Shown one piece after another: positions 51,046 through 60,010 of a stretch of 64,000 nucleotides of DNA. Source of the DNA: Mesorhizobium australicum WSM2073. Its GTDB lineage: Bacteria > Pseudomonadota > Alphaproteobacteria > Rhizobiales > Rhizobiaceae. Position numbers and translations under genes: made by a program. The notes beneath the pieces were generated by a model, which had not been told where the DNA came from, ran no database searches, and saw only the letters and a program-made list of their open reading frames with translations. The stretch is taken from positions 868,001 to 932,000 of the forward strand of contig NC_019973.1 in the NCBI RefSeq assembly GCF_000230995.2, written 5' to 3'. Positions within the stretch are counted from its first letter, which is position 1, and each line of letters opens with the position of its first letter.

Positions 51046-51531
51046 CTAGCTTCCCAGCGGATAAGGCATGTAGCCGACGAAGCCGGCTATCTTCCAGCTC
51101 GCGCCGACCTTTCGGCAGAAATACAGTGTCTGCCATTTCAGCCGGTCGACGCTGCCATCCGCCTTGGCGACGCTGCCGTCGAACTTCTTGTGCAGCACGG
51201 CGCGGTCGCCGTCGACATCGATGTCGCGCAGATTGGTAACGCGAAACAGCGCCTCGCGCAGCGGCTCGGCGAATTTGGTCGCCGCCGTTTCCTTGGCCTG
51301 GCGCAGCCACTCGTCGCGGTAAATCTCCAGCCGCGGGAATTGCAGCCGCCAGGCATCGGCATTGGCCAGGAAATGCGCATGCATGCCGAAGAAGCTTTCG
51401 GCGATGAAATCGTTCTCGACCATGGCCCAATCCTGGTCGATGAAGGCGTCGATGTCGCGCCGCATCAGCATCTCCCACAGCGCGTGACGGTCTGCGTCGC
51501 CGGGAGGGAACGGGTTCTTGTCGAAGGTCAT
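51046..51531 (-). CDS. SnoaL/NTF2-like protein
   Basis: 161 residues with an NTF2-like cone-shaped fold suggested by HALWEMLMRRDIDAFIDQDW (helix start), FIAESFFGMHAHFL and a run of strands ending SWKIAGFVGYMPYPLGS. Active-site residues are not defined, so function is unknown. ATG 51531 follows GGAGACCCC. Divergent from the RidA gene, with the operator-like site at 51615 between them. Confidence 0.7.
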   Translation of the reverse strand: MTFDKNPFPPGDADRHALWEMLMRRDIDAFIDQDWAMVENDFIAESFFGMHAHFLANADAWRLQFPRLEIYRDEWLRQAKETAATKFAEPLREALFRVTNLRDIDVDGDRAVLHKKFDGSVAKADGSVDRLKWQTLYFCRKVGASWKIAGFVGYMPYPLGS

Positions 51532-51614
51532 TGTCGGGGTCTCCGGTTTAGCGAGGGCGTCTGTCGGTCGTGGCGTCGAGCCCGTCCGGCAAACGCGCAC
51601 GATGCAAGCGCATC

Positions 51615-51652
51615 TGTAATAAAGCAACACGGATTTCGAACAATGTTGCTTT
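51615..51652. promoter_or_regulatory. Operator-like inverted repeat upstream of RidA (putative RpiR site)
   Basis: AAAGCAACA (51621-51629) and TGTTGCTTT (51644-51652) form a perfect 9-base inverted repeat with a 14-base spacer. The left half with its surroundings (51615-51637) matches 20 of 23 bases of the sequence at 56570-56592, before the RpiR gene. It lies 84 bases from the NTF2-like start and about 100 from RidA, so it could control both. Confidence 0.65.
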
Positions 51653-51753
51653 CCAACAAGGGCCTCTATCGGGATTGCCGCGATCGCGGTAAATCTCGTC
51701 CCGGAGCGGACGCCGCCTCGGTGTCCGGCCATGTCATCGGAGGAGGCCGTCCC

Positions 51754-52119
51754 TTGCCCAAGCAGACTTTCGGAACATCCCACGTGCCGCTGTCGCCGGC
51801 CGTGCGGGCCGGCGATTTCGTCTTTGTCTCGGGCCAGGTTCCCGTCGGCGGCGACGGCATCGTGGTCAAGGGCGGCATCACGGAGCAGACCGAGCAGGTG
51901 CTCGCCAATGTGAAGGCCGCATTGGCGCTCGCCGGCTGCACGATGGACGATGTGGTCAAGACCACCGTCTGGCTCGAGGACGCGCGTGACTTCGGCGCCT
52001 TCAACGCTATCTATGCCAGGCATTTTCCGAAAAATCCGCCGGCCCGCACCACGGTCGAATCGCGGCTGATGATCGACATCAAGATCGAAGTCGAGGCTGT
52101 CGCCTACAGACCGGCCTGA
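51754..52119 (+). CDS. RidA-family protein
   Basis: 121 residues if it starts at TTG 51754, which has GGAGGAGG seven bases upstream. Shows HVPLSPAVRAGDFVFVSGQVP, the typical N-terminus, and GCTMDDVVKTTVWLEDARDF and PARTTVESRL with the conserved Arg that binds carboxylates (about residue 103). RidA proteins hydrolyse reactive enamine/imine intermediates and are common in catabolic operons for N-containing compounds. 32 bases before the amidohydrolase gene. Confidence 0.87.
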   Translation: MPKQTFGTSHVPLSPAVRAGDFVFVSGQVPVGGDGIVVKGGITEQTEQVLANVKAALALAGCTMDDVVKTTVWLEDARDFGAFNAIYARHFPKNPPARTTVESRLMIDIKIEVEAVAYRPA

Positions 52120-52151
52120 GACGGCAATTCGGCCAATCGGAGGTTCCAACA

Positions 52152-53387
52152 ATGCAATTCGACCTCCTCGTGAAGGGCGGACGGCTGATCGACCCGGCGG
52201 CCGGCATCGATGCGCCGCGCGATGTCGCCATCGCCAATGGCCGCGTCGCCGCGATCGACGCCGACATCCCCGCGACCAGCGCCGCCCAGGTGGTCGACGC
52301 CACCGGTTGCATCGTCGCGCCCGGCCTGGTCGACCTGCACAGCCACGTCTATTGGGGCGGCACTTCCCTCGGTGTCGACGCCGACAGGCTCGCAGCCAAG
52401 AGCGGCACCACCACCTTCATCGACGCCGGCAGCGCGGGCGCGGGCAATTTCCTGGGCTTCCGCCGCCATGTCATGGAGCGTTCGAAGGTGCGCATCCTGG
52501 CCTATGTCAACATTTCCTTTGCCGGCATTTTCGGCTTCTCGCAGACGGTGTCGGTCGGCGAATGCAGCGATCTCCGTCTCTGCGAGCCGCGCGAGGTGGT
52601 GGCGGCGGTGCGCGAGCACGCCGACGTCGTCGTCGGCGTCAAGGTTCGCTCCGGCAAGCATGCCGGCGGCACAAGCGGCATCGCGCCGGTCGACCTGGCG
52701 CTGGAGGCCGCCGACAAGGCCGGCCTGCCGCTGATGGCGCATATAGACGAGCCACCGCCCGGCCGCTCCGAAGTGCTGCCGCGCCTGCGCCGGGGCGACA
52801 TCCTCACCCACTGCTTCCGGCCCTTCCCCAATGCGCCGGTGTTCGCCTCCGGCACGGTGCGGCCCGACATGCGGCTGGCGCGCGAGCGCGGCGTCATCTT
52901 CGATCTCGGCCATGGCATGGGTTCGTTTGACTTCGAGGTCGCCCGCGCCATGCTGGCCGAAGGGCTGGCGCCCGACGTCATCTCGAGCGACGTGCATCTC
53001 TACTGCGTCGACGGGCCGGCCTTCGACATACTGGTCTGCATGTCGAAGCTGATGGCCCTCGGCATGCCGCTGGTCGAGGTTCTGCGTGCCGCGACGCAGG
53101 CGCCGGCGCGGGCGATCGCGCGGCCCGACCTCGGCACGCTGACGATCGGCACCGCCGGCGACGTGGCCGTGCTGCGGCAGCGGTCAGGCCGCTTCACCTT
53201 CGTCGACGCGGTCGGCGCCTCGCTGGTCGCCGACCAGCGGCTGGTGTCGGAAGGCATCGTCGTCGGCGGCATTTGGTGGCCGAACGAGGCGGTCGACGAT
53301 GTCGGCGAGACCGAGCGCTTCGTGGCGCATGCCAATCATACCCATGTCGAGGTGGCGGCCAGGCATTTCGGACACCGGCACGATTAG
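52152..53387 (+). CDS. Amidohydrolase/deacetylase-family metallohydrolase
   Basis: 411 residues with the dihydroorotase-type metal site: HxH in VDLHSHVYWGG (about residue 59), the bridging Lys in VGVKVRSGKHAGG (about 162), His in LMAHIDEPPPG (about 198) and Asp in ISSDVHLYC (about 280). The family (EF_0837/AHA_3915 type) includes N-acetyl- or cyclic amide hydrolases. Paired with RidA, it may cleave a cyclic amide or N-acyl amine. Ends before a family C repeat. Confidence 0.87.
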   Translation: MQFDLLVKGGRLIDPAAGIDAPRDVAIANGRVAAIDADIPATSAAQVVDATGCIVAPGLVDLHSHVYWGGTSLGVDADRLAAKSGTTTFIDAGSAGAGNFLGFRRHVMERSKVRILAYVNISFAGIFGFSQTVSVGECSDLRLCEPREVVAAVREHADVVVGVKVRSGKHAGGTSGIAPVDLALEAADKAGLPLMAHIDEPPPGRSEVLPRLRRGDILTHCFRPFPNAPVFASGTVRPDMRLARERGVIFDLGHGMGSFDFEVARAMLAEGLAPDVISSDVHLYCVDGPAFDILVCMSKLMALGMPLVEVLRAATQAPARAIARPDLGTLTIGTAGDVAVLRQRSGRFTFVDAVGASLVADQRLVSEGIVVGGIWWPNEAVDDVGETERFVAHANHTHVEVAARHFGHRHD

Positions 53388-53420
53388 CCGATATCGAGAC
53401 GGCTGCGCGATTGACGAGCG

Positions 53421-53572
53421 GCTTCCCCCACTCCGTCTCGGCTTCGCCGAGCCACCTCTCCCCCCTCCGGAGGGAGAGGAAGGGAGCCAAGGTCGGTGAA
53501 CTTGCGCCTTTCCTCTCCCCCGTCGATCGGGGGAGAGGTGTCGAGCGAAGCTCGACGGAGTGGGGGTCGACC
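53421..53572. repeat. Paired palindromic repeat (family C), outward-facing
   Basis: Same two units as at 45211, but with CCCCCACTCCGTC at the left edge and GACGGAGTGGGGG at the right, so the ends point outwards; the CCTCTCCC cores face each other over a short centre. Lies between the convergent amidohydrolase and monooxygenase genes and could end both transcripts. Confidence 0.75.
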
Positions 53573-53595
53573 TCTCACCGAAGCATGCTTCCGCC

Positions 53596-55386
53596 TCACC
53601 GCCGCGAATTGCTCGGCGCCCCATAAACCGGCGTCTCGATCCCTTCCATTCGCGCCTTGATCTGCAGCGCGACATATTTCGAATAGAAGCGCGACAGCGC
53701 AAGATTGCCGCCGTGGAACCACAGTGCTTCCTGCGCCGTCGGCTTCCACATGTTGCGCAATTCGCCTTGCCAGGGGCCGGGGTCGCCCCTGACGCCGGAG
53801 CCGAGGCCCCAGCAGGGGCCGACCTTGTCGGCGACCTCGCGCGAGACGAGAGCCGCCACATTCTCGTTCATCGACTGATAGCCGGTGCAGGCGACGATGG
53901 CGTCGGCCTCGAGCTCGCTGCCGTCCTCGAACAGGATGCCTTTCGCCGTCAGCGATTTTATCGCGACGCCGCTGCGGATGCCGACCTTGCCGTCGATGAT
54001 CAGGTCCGAGGCGCCGACGTCGATGTAATAGCCAGAGCCGGTGCGGTAGGCCTTCATCAAAAGGCCGGTTTCGTCGTCGCCGAAATCGAGCGCGAAGCCG
54101 GAGGCGGCCAGACGCTCGTAGAATTCGGCGTCGCGCGCGCGGATGACGTCGTAGAGCGCACGCTGGCCCTTGGGCACCAGCGCGAACGGCGTCGAGGCGA
54201 CGATCATGTCGGCCTTCTCGGTGGTGATGCCGCGCGCCAGCGCGTCCTCGGAGAAGATCTCGAAGCCGACCTGCATCAGCGTGTCCGACTTGACCACCGT
54301 GGTCGGCGAGCGCTGGATCATGGTGACGTCGGCGCCGCTCTCCCAGAGGTCGACGCAGACGTCGTGGCCGGAACTGGCCGCACCGATGACGGCGACCTTC
54401 TTGCCGCGGAATTTCTCGCCGCTGGCATACTGGCTGGAGTGCAGCAGTTCGCCCTTGAACTGGTCGGAACCCGGCAGGTCGATCTTGCGCGGCGGACCGT
54501 AGGCGCCGGTGGCGAAGACGATGTGCTTCGGCTTCAGCGTGATGCGCTGCCCGACGCGGTCGACCACCACGGTCCATTCTTTCTCCGCCTCGTCGTAGCT
54601 GGCGCTGAGGCACCTGGTGGCGACCCAGTAATTCAGCTCCATGACGCGCGTGTACATTTCCAGCCAGTCGCCCATCTTGTCCTTGGGCGTGAAGACGGGC
54701 CAGTTGTCGGGGAACGGTATGTAGGGCAGATGGTCGTACCAGACCGGATCGTGCAGCACGAGCGTGCGGTAGCGGTTGCGCCAGGAATCGCCCGGCCGTG
54801 CGTTCTTCTCGATGACGATGGTCGGCACGCCGAGCTGCCGCAGCCGTGCGCCGAGCATAATGCCGCCCTGGCCACCGCCGATGACCAGGCAATAGGGTTG
54901 CTCCGTTACGCCGAGCTCGCGCGTCTCGCGCGCCCGCGCCTCCGACCAGGTCTCGCGTTCCGGGTCCGCCTTGTGGCGCACGCCCAGCGGCCGCGCCGCG
55001 CCCTTGCGCTCCTCGTGTCCCTTCAAGTCGGTCATCGCCGTGAACAGGGTACGGCAGCGGCCATCGCGCAGCCGCATGATGCCCTGGCCCGTGGCCGCCG
55101 CCGTCTCGAAGGTGAACCAGGCCTCGATCGTGCCTTCATCCGAGGTTGCCTCGCCGGTGAGCTGCCACGCGGCAGGCTTCGTGGTCGCCAGCGTCGACTT
55201 CAGCATGTCGGCGATGGCCTCGCGGCCTTCCATCGTCGTGACGTTCCAGGTGAAGGCCAGCAGGTCGCGCCAATAGCAATCGTCGACGAACAGGTTGCTT
55301 GCGGCCGGCACGTCGCCGGATTCAAGCGCCTGCGAAAACGAGCCAAGCCATGCGGCCGCCTGTTTGGATGGTGACATTTCGAGCAT
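53596..55386 (-). CDS. Flavin-containing monooxygenase with N-terminal NTF2-like domain
   Basis: 596 residues. Residues about 1-140 form a SnoaL/NTF2-like domain (SFSQALESGDVPAASNLFVD). The rest is a flavoprotein monooxygenase: FAD motif CLVIGGGQGGIMLGARL (about 165), the FMO fingerprint FKGELLHSSQY (about 310), and NADPH-binding VAVIGAASSGHDVC, followed by ACTGYQSMNENV (ATG-like motif). May N- or S-oxidise a small amine or act as a Baeyer-Villiger enzyme. ATG 55386 with GAGGG upstream. The domain order NTF2-FMO is unusual but known in Rhizobiales. Confidence 0.87.
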   Translation of the reverse strand: MLEMSPSKQAAAWLGSFSQALESGDVPAASNLFVDDCYWRDLLAFTWNVTTMEGREAIADMLKSTLATTKPAAWQLTGEATSDEGTIEAWFTFETAAATGQGIMRLRDGRCRTLFTAMTDLKGHEERKGAARPLGVRHKADPERETWSEARARETRELGVTEQPYCLVIGGGQGGIMLGARLRQLGVPTIVIEKNARPGDSWRNRYRTLVLHDPVWYDHLPYIPFPDNWPVFTPKDKMGDWLEMYTRVMELNYWVATRCLSASYDEAEKEWTVVVDRVGQRITLKPKHIVFATGAYGPPRKIDLPGSDQFKGELLHSSQYASGEKFRGKKVAVIGAASSGHDVCVDLWESGADVTMIQRSPTTVVKSDTLMQVGFEIFSEDALARGITTEKADMIVASTPFALVPKGQRALYDVIRARDAEFYERLAASGFALDFGDDETGLLMKAYRTGSGYYIDVGASDLIIDGKVGIRSGVAIKSLTAKGILFEDGSELEADAIVACTGYQSMNENVAALVSREVADKVGPCWGLGSGVRGDPGPWQGELRNMWKPTAQEALWFHGGNLALSRFYSKYVALQIKARMEGIETPVYGAPSNSRR

Positions 55387-55440
55387 GTTTTCCCTCTTGT
55401 ATGCGTCCAATCTGTATAGCGGGACGGCAACTGTCGAACT

Positions 55441-55500
55441 CGGCGCTGCCCCTCATCCGCCTGCCGGCACCTTCTCCCCGTATAGTGACGGGGAGAAGGA
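55441..55500. repeat. Palindromic repeat (family P), single copy
   Basis: CTGCCCCTCATCCGCCTGCC then CTTCTCCCCGTATAGTGACG closing with GGGGAGAAGG. It abuts the rpiR stop codon and precedes the monooxygenase gene, so it could terminate the rpiR transcript. Confidence 0.7.
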
Positions 55501-56439
55501 TTAGTCGCCGAGCGGCTCCATTTCCTTGCCCGTGCGGTGGATCTGGGCGTTGTATTTGATGCGGCGCACGGTCTCGCGGGCCGGGCCGTCGAGCTTGTAG
55601 GCCGACGCCACCGCCAGGAGGTCGATCATCGCCAGGAAGGCGAAGCGCGAGGCCGTCGGCTTCAGCGTGTCGGGATATTCGGGCACGGCAACCGTCAGCC
55701 TGACGTCGCAGGCGCGGGCGAGCTCGGTATCGGGCGCCGTCACGGCGATCGCGTTGGCACGGTAGTGCTTGGCGAGTTCGACGGCCTCGATCACCTCGCG
55801 CGTGCGCCCGGTCGCCGAGATGGCGACCACCAGGTCGCCGGGCTTCAGCGTCGAGGCGGTCATGCGCATCAAATAGGGGTCGCACTGGGCGCTGATCGAG
55901 ATGCCATAGCGAAACAGCCGGTACTGAGTTTCCTGCGCCAGCGCCGAAGAGCTGCCGCCGAGCCCGAACACGGTGACCTGGCGGGCCCGGGCGATCAGCT
56001 CGGCGGCCTTTTCCAGCTCACCCGGATCGAGCTGCCGCTCGGTTTCCTGCAGCGCCCGGCGCGCTTCGCCGAACACCGCGTTCCAGAACGGCATGGCGGC
56101 GTCGCCCTCCCTGGCCGGCGACGTGTCCAGGTAGAGCGCGCCGACGACGAGGCTCTGCGCCAGCTTCAGCTTGAAGTCGCGCACGCCCTCGCAGCCGATG
56201 GCGCGGCAGAACCGGGTCACCGTCGGTTCGCTGACGCCGGCGCGCTGGGCTAGCGCCGCGTTGGAGGCGTCGACGGCATATTTGACATTTTCGAGGACGA
56301 CATCGGCGACGCGGCGTTCGGCCGGGCGCAATTCGCCGTAGGAATCCTTGACCAGCGAGATGATGTCGGGAATGCGCCGGACGGGTTCGCCCCCGGTTCC
56401 CTCTTCGTCCGCGATCGGATGGCTGGCAGCTTCGGTCAT
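55501..56439 (-). CDS. RpiR-family (MurR/RpiR) transcriptional regulator
   Basis: 312 residues if it starts at 56439 (MTEAASHPIADEEG). N-terminal HTH_6 domain (LRPAERRVADVVLENVKYAVDASNAALAQ, split) with the recognition helix AGVSEPTVTRFCRAIG, then a SIS sugar-isomerase domain with VTVFGLGGSSALAQETQ-like and DLVVAISATGRTREVIEAV. RpiR proteins sense phosphosugars or catabolic intermediates. Its upstream region holds an operator-like motif shared with RidA. Starts at 56484 and 56565 are possible. Confidence 0.88.
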   Translation of the reverse strand: MTEAASHPIADEEGTGGEPVRRIPDIISLVKDSYGELRPAERRVADVVLENVKYAVDASNAALAQRAGVSEPTVTRFCRAIGCEGVRDFKLKLAQSLVVGALYLDTSPAREGDAAMPFWNAVFGEARRALQETERQLDPGELEKAAELIARARQVTVFGLGGSSSALAQETQYRLFRYGISISAQCDPYLMRMTASTLKPGDLVVAISATGRTREVIEAVELAKHYRANAIAVTAPDTELARACDVRLTVAVPEYPDTLKPTASRFAFLAMIDLLAVASAYKLDGPARETVRRIKYNAQIHRTGKEMEPLGD

Positions 56440-56753
56440 GAAGGCGGTGTTCCCTAGCCCGTTTTCGACCTGACCTCTTATCATGTTTGCACGCTGTCGT
56501 TCCATGCGCAGGACGGCGCTGCAACCGATGCGTGCCGCGAGGGCATTCGCGTGTGCGCCTGCCAAATCATGTAGGAAAGCAACACGAATTTCAAGGCAAA
56601 GAATACAACGTCAAAACAGATAGTTATTCCTAGTAGTCGGTTCTCGTCCCATGCTCGCCGTCGTCGACGCTTGACAGCAAAGTAGGATAGTTACACACTG
56701 ATTTTTGACAGTCTGATGACCTTTGGGATCATCACGCAATCTCCGAGGGGCGG
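56440..56753. other. Divergent control region rpiR / ABC transporter
   Basis: 314 bases, more AT-rich than neighbours from about 56570 to 56720. It contains the shared operator-like motif (56570-56592), and TTGACA near 56672 followed 17 bases later by TAGTTA-like sequence, a candidate sigma-70 promoter for the ABC operon. The segment GACAGTCTGATGACC near 56707 has imperfect symmetry. Confidence 0.5.
56570..56592. promoter_or_regulatory. Second operator-like motif (putative RpiR site)
   Basis: GAAAGCAACACGAATTTC with flanking TGTAG matches the site at 51615-51637 at 20 of 23 positions; here the right half TGTTGCTTT is missing and replaced by GGCAAAG. Located about 130 bases before the rpiR start, allowing autoregulation or control of the ABC operon. 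Confidence 0.55.
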
Positions 56754-57581
56754 ATGAACGCGGGCGAGATAACAACGCCGAAGCTTGGCGTGCAGGCAGC
56801 GACCAAGATCTATCACACGGCGTCCGGCGACCTCTTGGCGCTGGACCGCTGCAGCCTCGACGTCAGAGCCAATGAAATCGTCTCGATCGTCGGCCCGTCC
56901 GGTTGCGGCAAGACCACGCTTTTGTGGTCGATGTCGGGGCTGCACGGCCTGACAAGCGGCGCGATCAAGCTCGACGGCAAAGAGATTTCCGGGCCGCATC
57001 CCGATATCGGCATCGTCTTCCAGGAAGCCAACCTCCTGCCCTGGCGCAATCTCGACGCCAACATCCGCTTCCCCTTCGAGATCAAAGGCGAAAAACCGGA
57101 CCGCACCTGGATCGCGCATCTGCTTAACCGCGTCGGCCTCGACGGTTTCGGCGGCAAGTTCCCGCGCGAGCTTTCGGGCGGCATGCAGCAGCGCGCGGCG
57201 ATCGTGCGGGCGCTGGCGCTGAAACCCTCGGTGCTTTTGATGGACGAGCCGTTCGGCGCGCTCGACAGTTTTACCCGCGAGGAGATGAACCGGCTGGTCG
57301 AGGAGATCTGGCTCGACACCAAGACCACTATCGTCTTCATCACCCACTCGATCGAGGAAGCGATTTTCCTCTCCGACCGCGTCGTGGTGCTGAGCGCGCG
57401 GCCGGGCCGCGTCGCCAAGGAATACCGCGTGCCGTTCCCGCGGCCGCGCTCGCTGGAGATCATGGCGACGAAGGAGGTGTTCGACCTCACCAACCGGATC
57501 AAGATGGACATTGTCGGAGAGCGCACCAGACCGAAGGCGCCGGAGCGCCCGAGCGCCGAGATCGTGAGGATCAGGCCGTGA
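56754..57581 (+). CDS. ABC transporter ATP-binding protein (nitrate/sulfonate/taurine type)
   Basis: 275 residues. Walker A GPSGCGKTTLL (about residue 46), signature LSGGMQQRAAIVRAL, Walker B VLLMDEPFGALD, and H-loop FITHSIEEA; all complete. Sequence type is that of SsuB/TauB/NrtD ATPases. Energises import with the permease, whose start overlaps its stop by four bases (GTGA). Confidence 0.93.
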   Translation: MNAGEITTPKLGVQAATKIYHTASGDLLALDRCSLDVRANEIVSIVGPSGCGKTTLLWSMSGLHGLTSGAIKLDGKEISGPHPDIGIVFQEANLLPWRNLDANIRFPFEIKGEKPDRTWIAHLLNRVGLDGFGGKFPRELSGGMQQRAAIVRALALKPSVLLMDEPFGALDSFTREEMNRLVEEIWLDTKTTIVFITHSIEEAIFLSDRVVVLSARPGRVAKEYRVPFPRPRSLEIMATKEVFDLTNRIKMDIVGERTRPKAPERPSAEIVRIRP

Positions 57582-58420
57582 GCGACGCCATTCCCGAATT
57601 TTCGAAGTCGAAGTCAGGCGATGGGCAAGACGTCAGCCTGACCAACCTCTCGGCCTTCGCCAGCGGCCCCGGCATCAAGTCGGGCAAGGAGGTGGCGGCC
57701 ATTCTCGCCGTCGCCGTCATCATCATCGGCGGCATCGAACTGGCGCTGCGGCTGTTCCATGTGCCGCTCTACATCATGCCGCCGCCGAGCTCGATCGCCT
57801 ATGCGCTGTTCGACGAGTTTCCGCTGATCGCGCCGCATCTCGGCTATACGCTGGTCGAGCTGGTGTCCGGCTTTGTCATCGGCGCCGCCGTCGGCCTGGT
57901 GCTGGCCGCCGTCATCACCCAGTTCCCGTTCGCGGAAAAGATCGTCGCGCCGTATATATTGCTGCTGGTCACCACGCCGATGCTGGCGCTGGTGCCGCTG
58001 CTCATCTTGCGTTTCGGTTTCGGCTACACGCCCCGTATCATCGCGGTGGCCCTGGCCGCCGGGCCGATGGTGATGATCAATGCCGCCACCGGCTTTCGTC
58101 GCGTCGACAGCGCCAAGATCGCGCTGGCGCGGTCCTATGGCGCCAGCACCTTGCAGATCTTCTGGAAGATCCGCGCGCCGATGGCGCTGCCGATGATCCT
58201 GGTCGGGCTGATGATCGGCGCCATCTTCGGCCTGCTCACCGCCGTCGGCGCCGAGATGGTCGGCGGTGGCTTCGGCCTCGGCAACCGGCTGACCACCTAT
58301 TCGTCGATGATCCAGATGCCGCAATTCTTCGCCGTGGTGCTGATCCTGTCGATGCTCGGCATCCTGATCTACGTGCTGTTCTTCCTCATCGGCAAGAAAT
58401 GGGCGAGCTGGGAGGCTTGA
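57578..58420 (+). CDS. ABC transporter permease (SsuC/TauC type)
   Basis: 280 residues with six membrane helices and the EAA-like loop GFRRVDSAKIALARSYGAST (about residues 170-190) that contacts the ATPase. GTG start at 57578 by overlap. No second permease gene is present, so it should form a homodimer. Confidence 0.92.
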   Translation: MSDAIPEFSKSKSGDGQDVSLTNLSAFASGPGIKSGKEVAAILAVAVIIIGGIELALRLFHVPLYIMPPPSSIAYALFDEFPLIAPHLGYTLVELVSGFVIGAAVGLVLAAVITQFPFAEKIVAPYILLLVTTPMLALVPLLILRFGFGYTPRIIAVALAAGPMVMINAATGFRRVDSAKIALARSYGASTLQIFWKIRAPMALPMILVGLMIGAIFGLLTAVGAEMVGGGFGLGNRLTTYSSMIQMPQFFAVVLILSMLGILIYVLFFLIGKKWASWEA

Positions 58421-58492
58421 CGCAGAAGCAATGACCACGCCCGGGAGGCGGGCGGCAAGGCAGACTGACATCAAACAAAAAAGGGGAATGCC

Positions 58493-59656
58493 ATGACCAA
58501 AGACAATTTCATCCAGCAGGCGGGAATGAGCCGCCGCACCTTCCTGCAGGTGACCGGCGCCGGGCTGGTGACGGCGACCGCGCTCGGCGCCACCGGCCTC
58601 AGGGCGAGGGCCGAGGCCTATGGAAAATTCACCTGGATCTCGCCGCGCGGCACGCTCGAAGTGCTCGACGACTATCCCTACTGGGCGGCCAAGAAGGCCG
58701 GCTATTTCGACGGGCTGGACACCGACATGCAGCCGGGACCGTCCGACGGCACGGCGACGGTGAAGTTCGTCGATGTCGGCCAGGCCGATATGGGCTTTCC
58801 ATCGCCCGGCGTGTTCTCCTTCGCCATCCAGAACGGGATGAAGCTGAAGTCGGTGTTCCACATGGGCACGCGCGACACGTTCAGCATCGCCTTCCGCAAG
58901 GGCGAGGGCTCGAACGACCTGAAGAAGCTCGAAGGCAAGACCATCCTGCTTGGTTCCGCAGCCTGGCAGTCGATCACCGATCCGCTGCTTGCGGCGCAAG
59001 GCGTCGACATCAAGAAGGTCAAGTATGTCGAGGCCGGCTGGCCGACCTGGGGCACCGCGCTTGCCGGCGGCCAGGGCGATGCGGCGCTGTCATGGGAAGG
59101 GCTGCGCGCCGAATGGATCGCCAAGGGTCTCGATTTCGAATACTGGCTGGGCGTGAAGAACTCGAAACTGCCGGCCAACACCTTCGTCGTGCGCGCCGCC
59201 GATCTCGAGGATCCCGACAAGAAGGCGTTCCTGGAAAGATACCTGCGCGGCTGGGCGATGGGCCTTGAGTTCGGCTATCAAAATCCGCGCGCGGCGGTCG
59301 AAGCGGTGTTCGAGCAGTTCCCGACCCTGGCCAAGAACCTCGGACCGGAGCTCGGCACCACCTCGATCCTGCAGCAGATCAACGTCTTCCGCGGCGACAT
59401 GGACAAGCGCGGCGGCTGGGGGTCGCACGACATGGCGAGCTGGCAGGGCTTCTTCGACGAGATCCACAAGATCGGCCAGATCACCAACCCGGTTAAGGCC
59501 GAGGATGTCTGCAGCAACGACCTGATCCCGGCCGCCAACGACTTCGACAAGGCCAAGGTCAAGGCCGACGCCGACGGGGTCAAATTGTCGGAGGGCTTTG
59601 CCGCGCTCGATGTCGAGAAGATCAAGGCGCACCTGTTCGATTCGGCGGTGAAGTAG
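58493..59656 (+). CDS. Tat-exported ABC substrate-binding protein (NMT1/SsuA-like)
   Basis: 387 residues with a twin-arginine signal MSRRTFLQVTGAGLVTATAL (Arg-Arg at about 13-14). Mature part is a periplasmic binding fold with WISPRGTLEVLDDYPYWAAK and FVDVGQADMGFPSPGVFSFA. The subclass imports nitrate, sulfonates, pyrimidines or aromatic acids; the ligand here is unknown. The Tat signal may indicate folding in the cytoplasm before export. AAAAGGGG precedes ATG. Confidence 0.9.
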   Translation: MTKDNFIQQAGMSRRTFLQVTGAGLVTATALGATGLRARAEAYGKFTWISPRGTLEVLDDYPYWAAKKAGYFDGLDTDMQPGPSDGTATVKFVDVGQADMGFPSPGVFSFAIQNGMKLKSVFHMGTRDTFSIAFRKGEGSNDLKKLEGKTILLGSAAWQSITDPLLAAQGVDIKKVKYVEAGWPTWGTALAGGQGDAALSWEGLRAEWIAKGLDFEYWLGVKNSKLPANTFVVRAADLEDPDKKAFLERYLRGWAMGLEFGYQNPRAAVEAVFEQFPTLAKNLGPELGTTSILQQINVFRGDMDKRGGWGSHDMASWQGFFDEIHKIGQITNPVKAEDVCSNDLIPAANDFDKAKVKADADGVKLSEGFAALDVEKIKAHLFDSAVK

Positions 59657-60010
59657 AGGCGCGCAAGCGAAGGCCATGACGACGCCACTCCTCATTGCCC
59701 TGCCTTGGCTCCTTTCCTCTCCCTCCGGAGGGGGGAGAGGTGGCGCCGCGAAGCGGCGACGGAGTGGGGGAAGGCGGTCGCTAAACGCGCAGTCGCTGCG
59801 GGACAGGCACAATCTGGCGAAGTAACCTCAGGCGGGCGGCGAAGGTCGACCCCCACTCCGTCGAGCTTCGCTCGACACCTCTCCCCCGATCGACGGGGGA
59901 GAGGAAAGGGCCGGGCAACGAGCGGCGGCGCTGACCTGAGGTGATTGTCCGGATAAACACGCGGCAACCGGTCGCCGCGCACAATTCAATCCAGAACCTG
60001 GGAGATAACG
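59657..60010. repeat. Paired palindromic repeat (family C) filling the gap before the Gfo/Idh/MocA gene
   Basis: The repeat proper spans 59709-59915: left unit CCTCTCCCTCCGGAGGGGGG with a CGCCGCGAAGCGGCG hairpin and GACGGAGTGGGGG; right unit inverted with GAGCTTCGCTC hairpin. Ends face each other, as at 45211. The remaining 95 bases contain GATAACGTG-type leader with GGGAG before the next start; no gene. Confidence 0.75.
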
